Shown: positions 14,679 to 23,166, numbered from the stretch's first letter. The stretch: DNA of 39,124 nt from Deltaproteobacteria bacterium (GCA_016929555.1 JAFGIO010000131.1:1-39124), one strand, 5' to 3'. Notes: generated from the letters alone by a model not told the origin. A program made the numbers and translations.

Positions 14679-16097
14679 TCAGCGTTCTCCCTTCCTTTCG
14701 ATATAGGCAAGGGCCCTGAGCAACCGTTCGACGACGCGTTTTTTGCCCAGGGTAATCATGATCTCGTCGATGCCGGGGCTGACGGTTTTTCCCGTCAGGG
14801 CGACCCGCAGAGGCTGGGCGATATGTTTCAGCTTCGTGGCCCGCTCTTCCGCTATCTTTCGGAGGAAATCCTCGATACCCTTTTTCGAATAATCCTCAAC
14901 GTCCGCCAACCCCCCCGCAATGTCTCCGAGGGGTCCTGCAACCTCCGACTTCAGAAACTGCGCGGCTGCCGCCTCCTCGTAGACGACCTCATCCTGGAAG
15001 TAGAAGACCCCGGACTCGGCCATTTCCAGCAGCGTCTTCGCCCTCGGCCTCAGATCGGCCACGATGCTGCGGAGGAAAGCGGGATCGCCCGTGTCGAGAT
15101 CCCGCTCCTGCCAGAAGGGTTTCATGAGATCGACCAGCCTGTCTTCGGGACAGGTTTTGATGTAATGCTGGTTCAACCAGATCAGTTTCTCCGGATTGAA
15201 GACGGCGGCCGACTTGCCCACGGCACCGAGGTCGAACAAATCGACAAGTTCGTCCAGGGAGAAGATTTCCTGGTCGCCGTGGGACCAGCCGAGCCTGACC
15301 AGATAGTTGACCAGGGCCTCGGGAAGATAGCCCATCTCCTTGTAGGCCATTACGGAGGTCGCGCCATGACGCTTGCTGAGGCGGGCCTTGTCGGCGCCGA
15401 GGATCATCGGAACGTGGCCGAAGCGGGGCACTTCGTATCCCAGGGCTTCGTAGAGCTGGATCTGTCGGGGCGTGTTGTTCACATGATCGTCGCCCCGGAT
15501 GACATGGGTGATCCCCATCTGGGCATCATCGACGACAACGGCGAAGTTGTAGGTCGGGAACCCATCGGATCGCTCGATGACCAGATCGTCCAGTTCCTCG
15601 TTGTTGAAGCTGATCGTTCCCTTGATCAGGTCGTCCAGGGTGGTCACGCCGACTTCGGGCGAGCGGAAACGCACCACAGAATCAGGCGTCCTGGGCAGGC
15701 GCTTGTCCCGGCAGGTGCCGTCGTACTTCGGTTTGCGCCCTTCGGCCAGGGCGCTTTTTCTCTTTTCCTCCAGGATTTCCGGCGTACAGGTGCAGTGGTA
15801 GGCCCTCCCCGTCTCGACCAGCCTTTCGACCATCTTTCGGTGGATCTGCACCCGCTGGGCCTGAAAGTAGGGACCTTCATCCCAGACCAGCCCGAGCCAT
15901 TCCATGGCATCCAGGATAGCCCGGGTGGATTCGTCGGTAGAACGAAGCTGATCGGTATCCTCGATCCGGAGAATGAAACTCCCCCCATGATGACGTGAAA
16001 AGAGCCAGTTGAACAGGGCCGTTCTCGCGCCACCGACATGGAGATACCCCGTGGGAGAGGGTGCAAATCTCGTGACGACCTTCCTGTCTTCGTTCAT
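14679..16097 (-). CDS. gltX: Glutamyl-tRNA synthetase
   Basis: About 472 residues from the ATG at 16097, the normal length for bacterial GluRS. The class I signature HVGG (HIGH motif, His20) follows TRFAPSPTGYL, and the second signature is RLSKRHG (KMSKS motif). A YHCTCTP segment with a later DGTC provides the cysteines of the zinc site seen in many GluRS enzymes. An in-frame extension to 16217 is open, but TRFAPSPTG sits at the family's usual distance only from 16097. It charges tRNA-Glu with glutamate (and tRNA-Gln too in organisms that use GatCAB; that cannot be judged here). It follows argC by 53 nt and precedes tRNA-Glu on the same strand. Confidence 0.97.
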   Translation of the reverse strand: MNEDRKVVTRFAPSPTGYLHVGGARTALFNWLFSRHHGGSFILRIEDTDQLRSTDESTRAILDAMEWLGLVWDEGPYFQAQRVQIHRKMVERLVETGRAYHCTCTPEILEEKRKSALAEGRKPKYDGTCRDKRLPRTPDSVVRFRSPEVGVTTLDDLIKGTISFNNEELDDLVIERSDGFPTYNFAVVVDDAQMGITHVIRGDDHVNNTPRQIQLYEALGYEVPRFGHVPMILGADKARLSKRHGATSVMAYKEMGYLPEALVNYLVRLGWSHGDQEIFSLDELVDLFDLGAVGKSAAVFNPEKLIWLNQHYIKTCPEDRLVDLMKPFWQERDLDTGDPAFLRSIVADLRPRAKTLLEMAESGVFYFQDEVVYEEAAAAQFLKSEVAGPLGDIAGGLADVEDYSKKGIEDFLRKIAEERATKLKHIAQPLRVALTGKTVSPGIDEIMITLGKKRVVERLLRALAYIERKGER

Positions 16098-16150
16098 GGA
16101 TTCCCGTCCTGTCCCGCTGCTCGCGCCGTCGAAGAAAAACCGAAACCCCC

Positions 16151-17188
16151 TCAGGGAGCAAGGCCAACCATATCGAGCCCTGCCGCCTCCGGAAAACCGC
16201 ACATGACGTTCATGCACTGCACGGCGGCGCCGGAAGCGCCCTTGATGAGATTGTCGACGGCCGATACGATGACGACCCGTTTCGTCCTCTTATCAACGGC
16301 CAGACCGATGTCGCAGTAGTTGCTCCCCCGGATCGCGGAGACATTGGGGAAAAGACCCGGCTTGTAGACCCGGACGAATTTATCTCTCTCGTAATGTTCC
16401 CGATAAAGGTCAACCAAATCGGAGGCCGTCACTTCCCTTTCCAGGGTCGCGTAGATCGTGCTCAGGATGCCCCGGTTCATGGGAGCGAGGTGCGGCGTGA
16501 ACAATACGGTCACGTCAACTCCGGCCAGCAGGCCCAATTCTTGTTCCATTTCCGGGGTGTGGCGATGCTGGCCGATCTTGTAGGCCTTGAATCCCCCGTT
16601 GACCTCACAAAAGAGAGACGCCGTTTGCGGTTCCCTGCCTGCGCCGCTCGCGCCCGACTTGGCATCTACAATGATGGTTTTCGTGTCGATCCAGTGCTCC
16701 CTGAGGACCGGCGCCAGGCCGAGGATCGCCCCTGTTGGGTAGCAGCCGGGAACGGCGACGAATCTCGTCCGGCCGATGGCTTCGCGGTACAGCTCGGGCA
16801 TGCCGTAAACCGCTTCCCTGATAAGGTCCGCGGCACCATGTTTCCCGTACCACTGCTCATAGGCGTCCACGGACCGCAGTCGAAAATCCGCACTGAGATC
16901 GATGATCTTTTTTCCCGTCCTGAAAAATGCCGGGGCAAACTGCATCGATGTCCCGTGGGGCAGCGCTAGAAAGACCAGGTCGGCGCTCTCCGCAATGATT
17001 TCAGGCGTTGCATCGGAGAATTCGAGGTCCGTCAAGCCGACGAACAGGGGAAAGACATCGGCAACGGGCTGACCCTTGTATTGTCTCGATGTCACCACAT
17101 CAACCCGGACTTCGGGATGGCGGAGCAGAAGTCTCAGCAACTCCTGCCCGGTATATCCGCTGGCGCCAAAGATCCCGATCCTCAGCAT
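16151..17188 (-). CDS. argC: N-acetyl-gamma-glutamyl-phosphate reductase
   Basis: A 345-residue enzyme of arginine biosynthesis that reduces N-acetylglutamyl phosphate to the semialdehyde with NADPH. The N-terminal dinucleotide motif GIFGASGYTGQELLRLL is at residues 4-20. The catalytic Cys is in VPGCYPTGAILGL, the SGASGAGREP loop follows, and the catalytic His lies in GQHRHTPEMEQEL. The C-terminus has the usual GAAVQCMNVMCGF. GGAGGT stands 6 nt before the ATG. The whole 47-nt gap from rpsI is taken up by an intrinsic terminator plus this ribosome-binding site, so its own promoter, if any, must lie inside rpsI. gltX follows. Confidence 0.96.
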   Translation of the reverse strand: MLRIGIFGASGYTGQELLRLLLRHPEVRVDVVTSRQYKGQPVADVFPLFVGLTDLEFSDATPEIIAESADLVFLALPHGTSMQFAPAFFRTGKKIIDLSADFRLRSVDAYEQWYGKHGAADLIREAVYGMPELYREAIGRTRFVAVPGCYPTGAILGLAPVLREHWIDTKTIIVDAKSGASGAGREPQTASLFCEVNGGFKAYKIGQHRHTPEMEQELGLLAGVDVTVLFTPHLAPMNRGILSTIYATLEREVTASDLVDLYREHYERDKFVRVYKPGLFPNVSAIRGSNYCDIGLAVDKRTKRVVIVSAVDNLIKGASGAAVQCMNVMCGFPEAAGLDMVGLAP

Positions 17189-17199
17189 GTCCTCACCTC

Positions 17200-17228
17200 C
17201 AAGAAAAAGGGGGCCTTGAGGCCCCCTT
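17200..17228 (-). terminator. Intrinsic terminator between rpsI and argC
   Basis: AAGGGGGCC (17207-17215) and GGCCCCCTT (17220-17228) form a perfect 9-bp stem with a 4-nt loop. On the minus strand TTTTTCTT follows. It ends the rplM-rpsI transcript but stands only about 12 nt ahead of the argC start, so it may act as an attenuator. Confidence 0.88.
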
Positions 17229-17235
17229 GTCCATC

Positions 17236-17628
17236 TTAACGCTTGGAGAACTGGAACCGTTTTCTGGCTCCCGGCTGGCCGTATTTCTTTCTTTCCTTGA
17301 TACGGGCGTCTCTCGTCAGGAACCCGGCCTTTTTGAGCGTCGGCCGAAGCTCGTCGCTGTACTCCACGAGAGCCTTCGAAATGGCATGTTTGACGGCACC
17401 TGCCTGTCCGGAGATTCCACCTCCCCGAACATTGATATGGAAATCAAACTGACCCCGCTTGCCGACCATCTCGAGGGGTTGCTCTATGAGCATCCGTAGG
17501 CTGTCCCTCGTGAAATAATCGTCGAAATTGCGCTTGTTGATCGTAAGGCTGCCGTTGCCTTCCTTCATGTAAACCCGGGCGATGGCACTCTTTCTCTTTC
17601 CCGTTGCGTAATATCGCTTTTCCACCAT
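17236..17628 (-). CDS. rpsI: 30S ribosomal protein S9
   Basis: 130 residues from the ATG at 17628, preceded by GGGGGA at 6 nt. S9 starts with [15 protein letters not shown] and ends with the universally conserved basic tail KRFQFSKR, whose last residues reach the P-site t[22 protein letters not shown] marks the core. It follows rplM by 53 nt, the standard L13-S9 pair, and is followed by an intrinsic terminator. Confidence 0.98.
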   Translation of the reverse strand: MVEKRYYATGKRKSAIARVYMKEGNGSLTINKRNFDDYFTRDSLRMLIEQPLEMVGKRGQFDFHINVRGGGISGQAGAVKHAISKALVEYSDELRPTLKKAGFLTRDARIKERKKYGQPGARKRFQFSKR

Positions 17629-17681
17629 GATTTCCCCCAATCAGCCAATCCCTCTGTGGGCCGGGTCCGGATCCCGTACCT

Positions 17682-18110
17682 CTACAATTCCAGTACCTGA
17701 GGACACTGAGCTTCGTGGCAATGGCTGTTTCCACTGTAGATTTTGAGCTTCTTCAGCATTGCCCGACCCAGGGTATTCTTAGGAAGCATTCCCCTGACGG
17801 CATACCGCAGGAGCCTCTCGGGCTTTTCCTTGAGCAGTTTCCCCGCCGTGACTGCCTTGATGCCGCCCGGATACCCGGAGTGACGGTAGTAGACCTTGTC
17901 GGACAGTTTCTTGCCGGTGAGGGCAACCTTTTCCGCGTTGACGACGATGATGAAATCCCCTGTATCGACATGGGGAGTGTAAACGGGCTTGTGCTTGCCC
18001 CGAAGCCGCCGCGCCACTTCGCTGGCAAGCCTCCCAAGGACCATTCCCTTGGCGTCAATGACAAACCACCGCCGATCCACCTCTTCCTTCTTCGCATGAT
18101 ATGTTTTCAT
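17682..18110 (-). CDS. rplM: 50S ribosomal protein L13
   Basis: 142 residues, normal length for L13. Signatures are [48 protein letters not shown] and YRHSGYPGG, with [19 protein letters not shown] near the C-terminus. L13 is an early-assembling 23S rRNA binder. It is the first gene of the rplM-rpsI operon, with a recognisable sigma70 promoter about 35-60 nt upstream that overlaps the lptD terminator. Confidence 0.98.
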   Translation of the reverse strand: MKTYHAKKEEVDRRWFVIDAKGMVLGRLASEVARRLRGKHKPVYTPHVDTGDFIIVVNAEKVALTGKKLSDKVYYRHSGYPGGIKAVTAGKLLKEKPERLLRYAVRGMLPKNTLGRAMLKKLKIYSGNSHCHEAQCPQVLEL

Positions 18111-18142
18111 GGAATCACCAAAAAATGAAAATATGAACGCGA

Positions 18143-18171
18143 TATCTACGAAATTTCATTCCCTTTGTCAA
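18143..18171 (-). promoter_or_regulatory. Promoter of the rplM-rpsI operon
   Basis: A perfect -35 TTGACA (18166-18171, minus strand) is followed after 17 nt by TAGATA (18143-18148). The start site would be near 18136 and the leader about 25 nt. The -35 directly abuts the lptD terminator T-tract. Confidence 0.6.
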
Positions 18172-18206
18172 GGAAAAACCTGCATCGACAGCAGGATGTT
18201 TTTCCT
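18171..18206 (-). terminator. Intrinsic terminator of lptD
   Basis: On the minus strand CCTGC pairs with GCAGG around a 7-nt loop, extended by AGGAAAAA pairing with TTTTTCCT with a 3-nt bulge. The stem begins inside the lptD stop codon and ends in a T-tract. Confidence 0.7.
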
Positions 18207-20370
18207 ACCGGCCGCCGATCCTCCCTGCCCCCAGCAACGAAAAAGAAAATAGAAATCTCCGGTCGCCGTCGCTGTCGGCGTAGGTCACCTCGAAATCCCA
18301 GCATTGCCTGTGAAAGCGAACGCTCAGGGAATTATCGACGGTCTGATCGTCCAACAAATTCTTGCTCACCGTGTAAGCGATGTCAAAGGATTTCATACGT
18401 ACCGTTCTGAGCGTAAGGTTGACCTCCTCGACAAGGTCCTGACTGTAACGGTACTCCAGGGAAAGCCAATCCCCCAGGCCGTCGGCCAGATTCGCTCCGT
18501 AATTTGTCTGCCTCCATTCTCCCGAATTGGGGTTGAAACGATGTCTTGCCTGCAGGGTCAGGTAATTGGGCGGCGCCACGTCGAATTCCATTTCCACATC
18601 ACCGAAGGGCCGCTTCTGCCCATCTCCCGGCAGATCATCCCGCCTCGCTTCGCGGATGTCATAGGTTTGAGCCAGTTTCAACCGAAGCAGTTCCCGGTAG
18701 TCCGTCTCCCCCTTTTCCCCGTGAAAACGTCCCATGAGGGTATTGATCAGGGCATAGGTCACCTGATTGCGCTCGTCGACGGCTGTGACGAAATCCGGCC
18801 GGTCGTCCTGACGCACGAAGGGAACGTAACGATAGGAGATCTCCGGTTTGATTCCGTGCCTGAGCTTCTTCAGCGAGGCTCCCTCCACGCTGAAGACTCG
18901 AAAGCTTTCGGCGGACAGATGAACGCCGGCATGATAGAGTTCGCGGTCGCCATGCTTTGTCTGGCTGCCTTGCGCCTTGTCGCTGCGGTCCCAGAAGGTC
19001 CCCTGCAGACCGGCAAAGGGGACGACCTGGAGGGCACCCGCAAGGTGAAAGGGCAGCGAGATGGTCGGCTTTAATTCGTACAAATGCCCTTTGTGGCCTT
19101 CGGACCGGTAATAATAATCGTAGGAGGCATCGAATTCCCCCAGAAGCGGTGTTCCGAAAAGCGGCCGTCGTATTCCCGTCAAGGCGATCTCCGGATATTG
19201 CTGCAAGGTGGCGGCATTGCCCGCTGCGGCAAAGTCGTCGGTGTATCGACCGAGGAGCGTCAGGTTGTAAAGCTCCCAATCCTTGACCAAACGGACCTTG
19301 GAATCTAGCGACGGCAGCGATTCGTTGCCAACGAAGGAGATGCGTTTGAATTTCTGATCGCCCGCAGCGGAGTAATGATCGGTGTAATAGTTCCTGGAGG
19401 CAAAATCCCGGAAGTACCTACTGTCGGAGACCTTGACGACATCAGCCCGGAGGTGCAGACCATGATCGAGGCGGGTTTCATGATTCCAGTAGTAGGACCA
19501 GCGATCCTTCGAATCCCATTGACCGACGCGTTGATCGAGGATCTCGGAAGCCCCCTTGTTGTCGTGCATGTAGTCCCCGTAGAGGGTTCCAAAAGAATGC
19601 TCCCCCAGGACATAGCGGAATTCCGCTCCTTCCTGGAAGCCTCGCTTGTCCATATAGCGCTGGAAAAAGGTTGCGTCCGCATTCCTGCTCAGGGCCCAGA
19701 AGAAGGGAATCTCCACATCCCAGCCGTCCTTGTTTCGGGAATAGCCGATCTTAGGGAAAAGAAATCCGCTCTGGCGGGTCTTTTTCGCCGGGAACAGGAG
19801 ATAGGGAATATAGAAAATGGGAACGTCCTTCACGAAAAACCGGCCGCCCTTCAAGGTTCCATAGCCATCGACGGTTACATTCAGCTCTCTGCCCGTCAGC
19901 CGCCAATCGGGCCTCTCACCGTCACAGGTCGTTGCCTGGGCCTGAAGGATGCGGTAGGTCGCTTCCCCCCTTTTTTCGATCCTGGACCCGCTCACATAGA
20001 GATGGTTGCCGGAAAAGAAAAGCCTTCCCTCGCTGACGATGCCTGTCTTGCGGGAAATATCGAATTCAACCCGTTCCCCCCGGAGTATGTCGCCGTTGCT
20101 CTGTATAAAGACATTCCCCGTGGCCAGAGCGGTGCTCGTGGGCCGTTCCAGAAACACCGAATCCGCTTTCAGAATCCCCTGGGAAAGGCGAATGACCACA
20201 CGGCCATCCGCCGTATAGGTGTCCAGTTCGCGGTCATAGGAAATGCGGTCGGCCTCAATGGTTACAGGCCCTTCCAGAACACGCTCCTGCTGGGCATTGG
20301 CGGACCGACAGGGGGAAAATAAAAGAAGGATGAAAATAACGGTAATCACTCGGAAGCCCGTTTTACGCAT
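18205..20370 (-). CDS. lptD: LPS-assembly protein LptD (OstA)
   Basis: A 721-residue outer-membrane protein with a signal peptide (residues 1-26, ending ANA). An OstA/LptA-like beta-jellyroll covers about 30-140 (VTIEADRISYDRELDTYTADGRVVI), and a large C-terminal beta-barrel follows (FYIPYLLFPAKKTRQSGFLFP marks the junction). It ends in aromatic beta strands. With LptE it inserts lipopolysaccharide into the outer leaflet. Only one likely disulfide pair is seen: C149 in TTCDGERPDW and C690 in RQCWDF near the C-terminus, versus two pairs in E. coli. The start overlaps the folC stop by 8 nt (ATGCGTAA). A terminator follows its stop. Confidence 0.93.
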   Translation of the reverse strand: MRKTGFRVITVIFILLLFSPCRSANAQQERVLEGPVTIEADRISYDRELDTYTADGRVVIRLSQGILKADSVFLERPTSTALATGNVFIQSNGDILRGERVEFDISRKTGIVSEGRLFFSGNHLYVSGSRIEKRGEATYRILQAQATTCDGERPDWRLTGRELNVTVDGYGTLKGGRFFVKDVPIFYIPYLLFPAKKTRQSGFLFPKIGYSRNKDGWDVEIPFFWALSRNADATFFQRYMDKRGFQEGAEFRYVLGEHSFGTLYGDYMHDNKGASEILDQRVGQWDSKDRWSYYWNHETRLDHGLHLRADVVKVSDSRYFRDFASRNYYTDHYSAAGDQKFKRISFVGNESLPSLDSKVRLVKDWELYNLTLLGRYTDDFAAAGNAATLQQYPEIALTGIRRPLFGTPLLGEFDASYDYYYRSEGHKGHLYELKPTISLPFHLAGALQVVPFAGLQGTFWDRSDKAQGSQTKHGDRELYHAGVHLSAESFRVFSVEGASLKKLRHGIKPEISYRYVPFVRQDDRPDFVTAVDERNQVTYALINTLMGRFHGEKGETDYRELLRLKLAQTYDIREARRDDLPGDGQKRPFGDVEMEFDVAPPNYLTLQARHRFNPNSGEWRQTNYGANLADGLGDWLSLEYRYSQDLVEEVNLTLRTVRMKSFDIAYTVSKNLLDDQTVDNSLSVRFHRQCWDFEVTYADSDGDRRFLFSFSLLGAGRIGGR

Positions 20371-21664
20371 CGTTGGCCCCTTCCTTCAAGCCGGACAGAC
20401 CGGAAGACACAGCTTGACTGACTTCACCCACAAGATAGAGCGATCCGGTTACACAGATGAGGTCATGGGCGCGGGTCCCGCTGAGCGCCAGTTGAAGCGC
20501 CTCATCCGATGTCCGTGCCAGCTCGATGCGATCGTGCCATTGAAGGGCCAGGGGCAAAAGCATCTCAGGCGGTTTCGCCCTTTCTGCATTTGGCTTTGTC
20601 AGGATGACCCTATCCGCCAGGGGAAGCAGTTTGCGCAGCATGGACCGGCTGTCCTTGTCGTCCAACACCCCGAAAACGAGGACCAAGCGGTCATAGGTAA
20701 ACTCCTCCTTCAGGGCCCGGCACAGGGCGCTTGCGCCGGCGGGATTGTGGGCGCCGTCCACGAGCAGCATCGGCGCCTGCCCAAGCACTTCGAGTCGTCC
20801 GGGCCATCGCGCTTCGCTCAGGCCCCTGGCGACGGCGCCGTCATCGACAGCCAAGCCGCAAAGAGCCATGGCCTCCATGATCCCAAGGGCGACACCGGCG
20901 TTGGCTACCTGGTGACTCCCTGCAAACGGGCATGCCAGTTGCCTGTAGTTCTTCGTTATACCCCGATAAGAAAAGGTGTTGTTGCCGTGGCGCCTAATCT
21001 TGAAATCCCTGCCTATGCGCCAGAGCCTTGCCTTCCGGTCCCGGCAGATCCCCTCCAGAACATCCAGCACCCGCTCCTGGCTGGCCGCCGTGATGCAGAT
21101 TCCGTTATCTTTGATGATTCCGCCCTTTTCCCGAGCAATATCGACAAGCCTTTTCCCAAGGTGCTCCCGGTGTTCAAGGGAAACATTGGAGATGACCGAC
21201 ACGTCTGGGTGGAGCACATTCGTCGCATCGAGGCGCCCCCCCATGCCCACCTCGACCACGGCCACATCGACACCCTGTCTGGAAAAATGAAGAAAGGCCA
21301 GGGCTGTGACAAATTCGAAGTAGGTTATCCCCTCTTTGACCTCCCTTCTCACGGCATCGATACAGGAATCCATTTCATCGTTCTGGATCACCCGTCCGTC
21401 CACGCGGATGCGTTCCCCGAGATCGATCAGGTGGGGGGAGGTATACAGACCGACACGATGGCCATGATGGATCAACATGGACGATGTCATTGCACAGATG
21501 GACCCCTTGCCGTTGGTTCCGCCGACAAGGATCGAACGGAAATTGCGCTGCGGGTGGCCCAATCGTTCGAGGAGTCGATGAACGGGGGCCAGGCCGAGAC
21601 GGATGCCAAACCTCTGAAGACCGGAGATGTATTGAAGATTGTCCTGATGGGTCATCGGATTCAT
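20363..21664 (-). CDS. folC: Folylpolyglutamate synthase/dihydrofolate synthase
   Basis: A 433-residue Mur-ligase-family enzyme adding glutamate to dihydropteroate and then to folates. The ATP loop is GGTNGKGSICAM. VAVVEVGMGGRLDATNVLHP is the folC-specific segment, DGAHNPAGA opens the C-terminal domain and LVFGVLDDKD follows. The start at 21664 has no clear Shine-Dalgarno, and a second ATG three codons on is equally weak. Its 3' end overlaps lptD by 8 nt and it begins 50 nt after the metallo-hydrolase gene, so efl-like gene, hydrolase, folC and lptD may be one transcript. Confidence 0.95.
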   Translation of the reverse strand: MNPMTHQDNLQYISGLQRFGIRLGLAPVHRLLERLGHPQRNFRSILVGGTNGKGSICAMTSSMLIHHGHRVGLYTSPHLIDLGERIRVDGRVIQNDEMDSCIDAVRREVKEGITYFEFVTALAFLHFSRQGVDVAVVEVGMGGRLDATNVLHPDVSVISNVSLEHREHLGKRLVDIAREKGGIIKDNGICITAASQERVLDVLEGICRDRKARLWRIGRDFKIRRHGNNTFSYRGITKNYRQLACPFAGSHQVANAGVALGIMEAMALCGLAVDDGAVARGLSEARWPGRLEVLGQAPMLLVDGAHNPAGASALCRALKEEFTYDRLVLVFGVLDDKDSRSMLRKLLPLADRVILTKPNAERAKPPEMLLPLALQWHDRIELARTSDEALQLALSGTRAHDLICVTGSLYLVGEVSQAVSSGLSGLKEGANDA

Positions 21665-21714
21665 TTAAGGATGAATATCTGACGCCGTATCCACACCGGG
21701 CTTCCTTCGGGACG

Positions 21715-22482
21715 TCAAAGCCTGATAACTTGACCATCTTCGAGGATGCGGATACTGCGATTGCGGATCAAAGCGATCTCTTCCTGAATGGATTTTTGAT
21801 GATGACGCTTCATATGATAGATGTAGATATCCGTTTTATGGGCCTCCAGCTTCTTCAATTCCTCCTCCAGGCTTGAAGGGGTGAGATGACCTGTCCTGTC
21901 GGCCACATCCTTCATGATGTTCGGCAGCGAAGTTTCGATGAAGATGGCCTTCAAATTACCAAGATCGTTTGCGACTTTCCAGATTTCATCCGTCGGCCCG
22001 GTGTCTCCGAGGAATATGACGGAACCCTTTGCGGATTCGATGATGAAAGCCATGGTTTCTACAATGTGATGTACCCTGACTACACTGACGTGGAGATCCT
22101 CGATCTTGATTTTCCGGCCGGGCTCGATCACCTGAAATTTCAGGATGGGTCTGTCGGGATGGGGTATGGATCCGAAGTCCGGCCAGATGACATCGTTGAA
22201 CAAACAGGTCTTCAGGGCATCGATGATGTTGGCCGTGCTTATAACGACAAGAGGTCTGTCCTTTTCGAAGTAACAGATATTGTCAGCCAAGAACATGATG
22301 TCCCGAACGTGGTCCAGATGGGCGTGCGTGACAAGGATATGATCGATATTGGCTTGCTCTTCGTCCGTTAAAACGGAGGTTACGGTACCGGCATCGACGA
22401 GGATCTTTCCGTTGAGCAAAAAACTGGTCGTGTTGTACCCTGGAAACTGCGATCCGTGGCAACCCAACACCCTGATTTCCAT
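21715..22482 (-). CDS. Metallo-beta-lactamase-fold hydrolase, class II cAMP phosphodiesterase-like
   Basis: About 255 residues. The metal motif THAHLDH (HxHxDH) is near residue 55, with a later VHH and FLGDTGPTD supplying further ligands. FIETSLPNIM and a final IYIYHMKRHHQ match class II cyclic-nucleotide phosphodiesterases (PdeA/CpdP type) better than glyoxalases or RNase Z. If so it would hydrolyse a cyclic nucleotide, but no activity is shown by sequence. The start could be the GTG at 22488 (GGGGGG 5 nt upstream) or the ATG at 22482. It lies 81 nt after the EF-Tu-like gene and 50 nt before folC. Confidence 0.8.
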   Translation of the reverse strand: MEIRVLGCHGSQFPGYNTTSFLLNGKILVDAGTVTSVLTDEEQANIDHILVTHAHLDHVRDIMFLADNICYFEKDRPLVVISTANIIDALKTCLFNDVIWPDFGSIPHPDRPILKFQVIEPGRKIKIEDLHVSVVRVHHIVETMAFIIESAKGSVIFLGDTGPTDEIWKVANDLGNLKAIFIETSLPNIMKDVADRTGHLTPSSLEEELKKLEAHKTDIYIYHMKRHHQKSIQEEIALIRNRSIRILEDGQVIRL

Positions 22483-22569
22483 CCTCACCCATCCCCCCTA
22501 CCGATCACGATAACGACCAAAGGCTACAAGGGCAACATTCGGAGCGCTCCTCCGGCCGTTATCCCATTG

Positions 22570-22830
22570 TCATTCAGGCACGACCTTGAAGACCTCGTCA
22601 CCGGGGCGTACGCGGTCTGACACCTTCACCCCGATATAGTCTCCCGCTACCGCCTTGTCTACCTTGGCGTTGTTGACCTCCATGGATTCGACGACATTCG
22701 TTATATCGGTTGTATGTCCCGTAATTTTGATCGTATCCCCGGGTTTCAACTCACCGTCCGTGATCTTGACGGCCGCCACAGATGGCTTTGCGAAGAATTT
22801 GATCACTTCCCCAATTTTTTCCTCTGCCAT
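22570..22830 (-). CDS. Small translation elongation factor-like protein (EF-Tu domain 2-like)
   Basis: An 86-residue protein beginning MAEEKIGEVIKFF. The order GxVxxFFxKxxVAAVKITDGELKxGDTIKIxGHTTD, then NNAKVDKAVAGDYIGVKVSDRVRPGDEV, is that of the beta-barrel domain 2 of translational GTPases, as in EF-Tu and IF2. No GTPase domain is attached and neighbouring frames do not supply one. Similar stand-alone proteins are annotated only as 'elongation factor-like' in related anaerobes (from memory). The start at 22830 has GAGAGGAG 8 nt before it; the upstream extension of the frame runs into the dispersed repeat and is not used. It heads the hydrolase-folC-lptD run. Confidence 0.8.
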   Translation of the reverse strand: MAEEKIGEVIKFFAKPSVAAVKITDGELKPGDTIKITGHTTDITNVVESMEVNNAKVDKAVAGDYIGVKVSDRVRPGDEVFKVVPE

Positions 22831-22950
22831 GACGATCGCTCCTCTCTTTGTTAAGCAAGACGGATAGAGACCCTTTACAACAACGCGCATCAAAATAACA
22901 AAACAGGAACGGCAAAACGGATGTACTGAAAAAGCAATAACATTCCTATG

Positions 22951-23022
22951 AAAATAAGGATTCTGGATTCCCGCTTTCACGGGGGTGACAAGGTTTCCGA
23001 CCTTTTACGAGACCATCAACGT
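22951..23022 (-). repeat. Dispersed MITE-like element, truncated copy C
   Basis: GGATTCTGGATTCCCGCTTT (22958-22977) and the end CCTTTTACGAGACCATCAAC match one half of copies A and B; the reverse complement GTTGATGGTCTCGTAAAAGG is like the left end of copy B. The other half is absent. It occupies the 336-nt gene-free gap 22831-23166, together with the rplQ terminator. Confidence 0.7.
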
Positions 23023-23095
23023 TCTGTCGCACTAAATACCTTACAGCGGGAAAGCTATCTCTTTTCGTACAAAAAAACAAGGGGAAATGAAATGA

Positions 23096-23128
23096 CGAAA
23101 AGAGGCAGGGAATGAGATACCTGCCTCT
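23096..23128 (-). terminator. Intrinsic terminator of the ribosomal cluster (after rplQ)
   Basis: AGAGGCAGG (23101-23109) and CCTGCCTCT (23120-23128) form a perfect 9-bp stem with a 10-nt loop, followed on the minus strand by TTTTCG. It lies about 40 nt after the rplQ stop. Confidence 0.88.
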
Positions 23129-23166
23129 TGATGATCCTTGGATAGGGGAGAAGATCCGATGTGTTG

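Noticed and set aside
14823-15998. 391-codon plus-strand frame opposite gltX
   Set aside because: Mirror of the gltX codons, with no family features.
19375-20322. 315-codon plus-strand frame opposite lptD
   Set aside because: Antisense of lptD, whose signal peptide and OstA domain are clear.
20243-21682. 479-codon open frame on the plus strand opposite folC
   Set aside because: It is the antisense of folC, whose motifs (GTNGKGS, GGRLDATNV) are unambiguous; long antisense frames are common in GC-rich DNA.
22831-22980. N-terminal extension of the EF-Tu-like protein
   Set aside because: It would be encoded partly by repeat copy C, and the start at 22830 has the only good ribosome-binding site.
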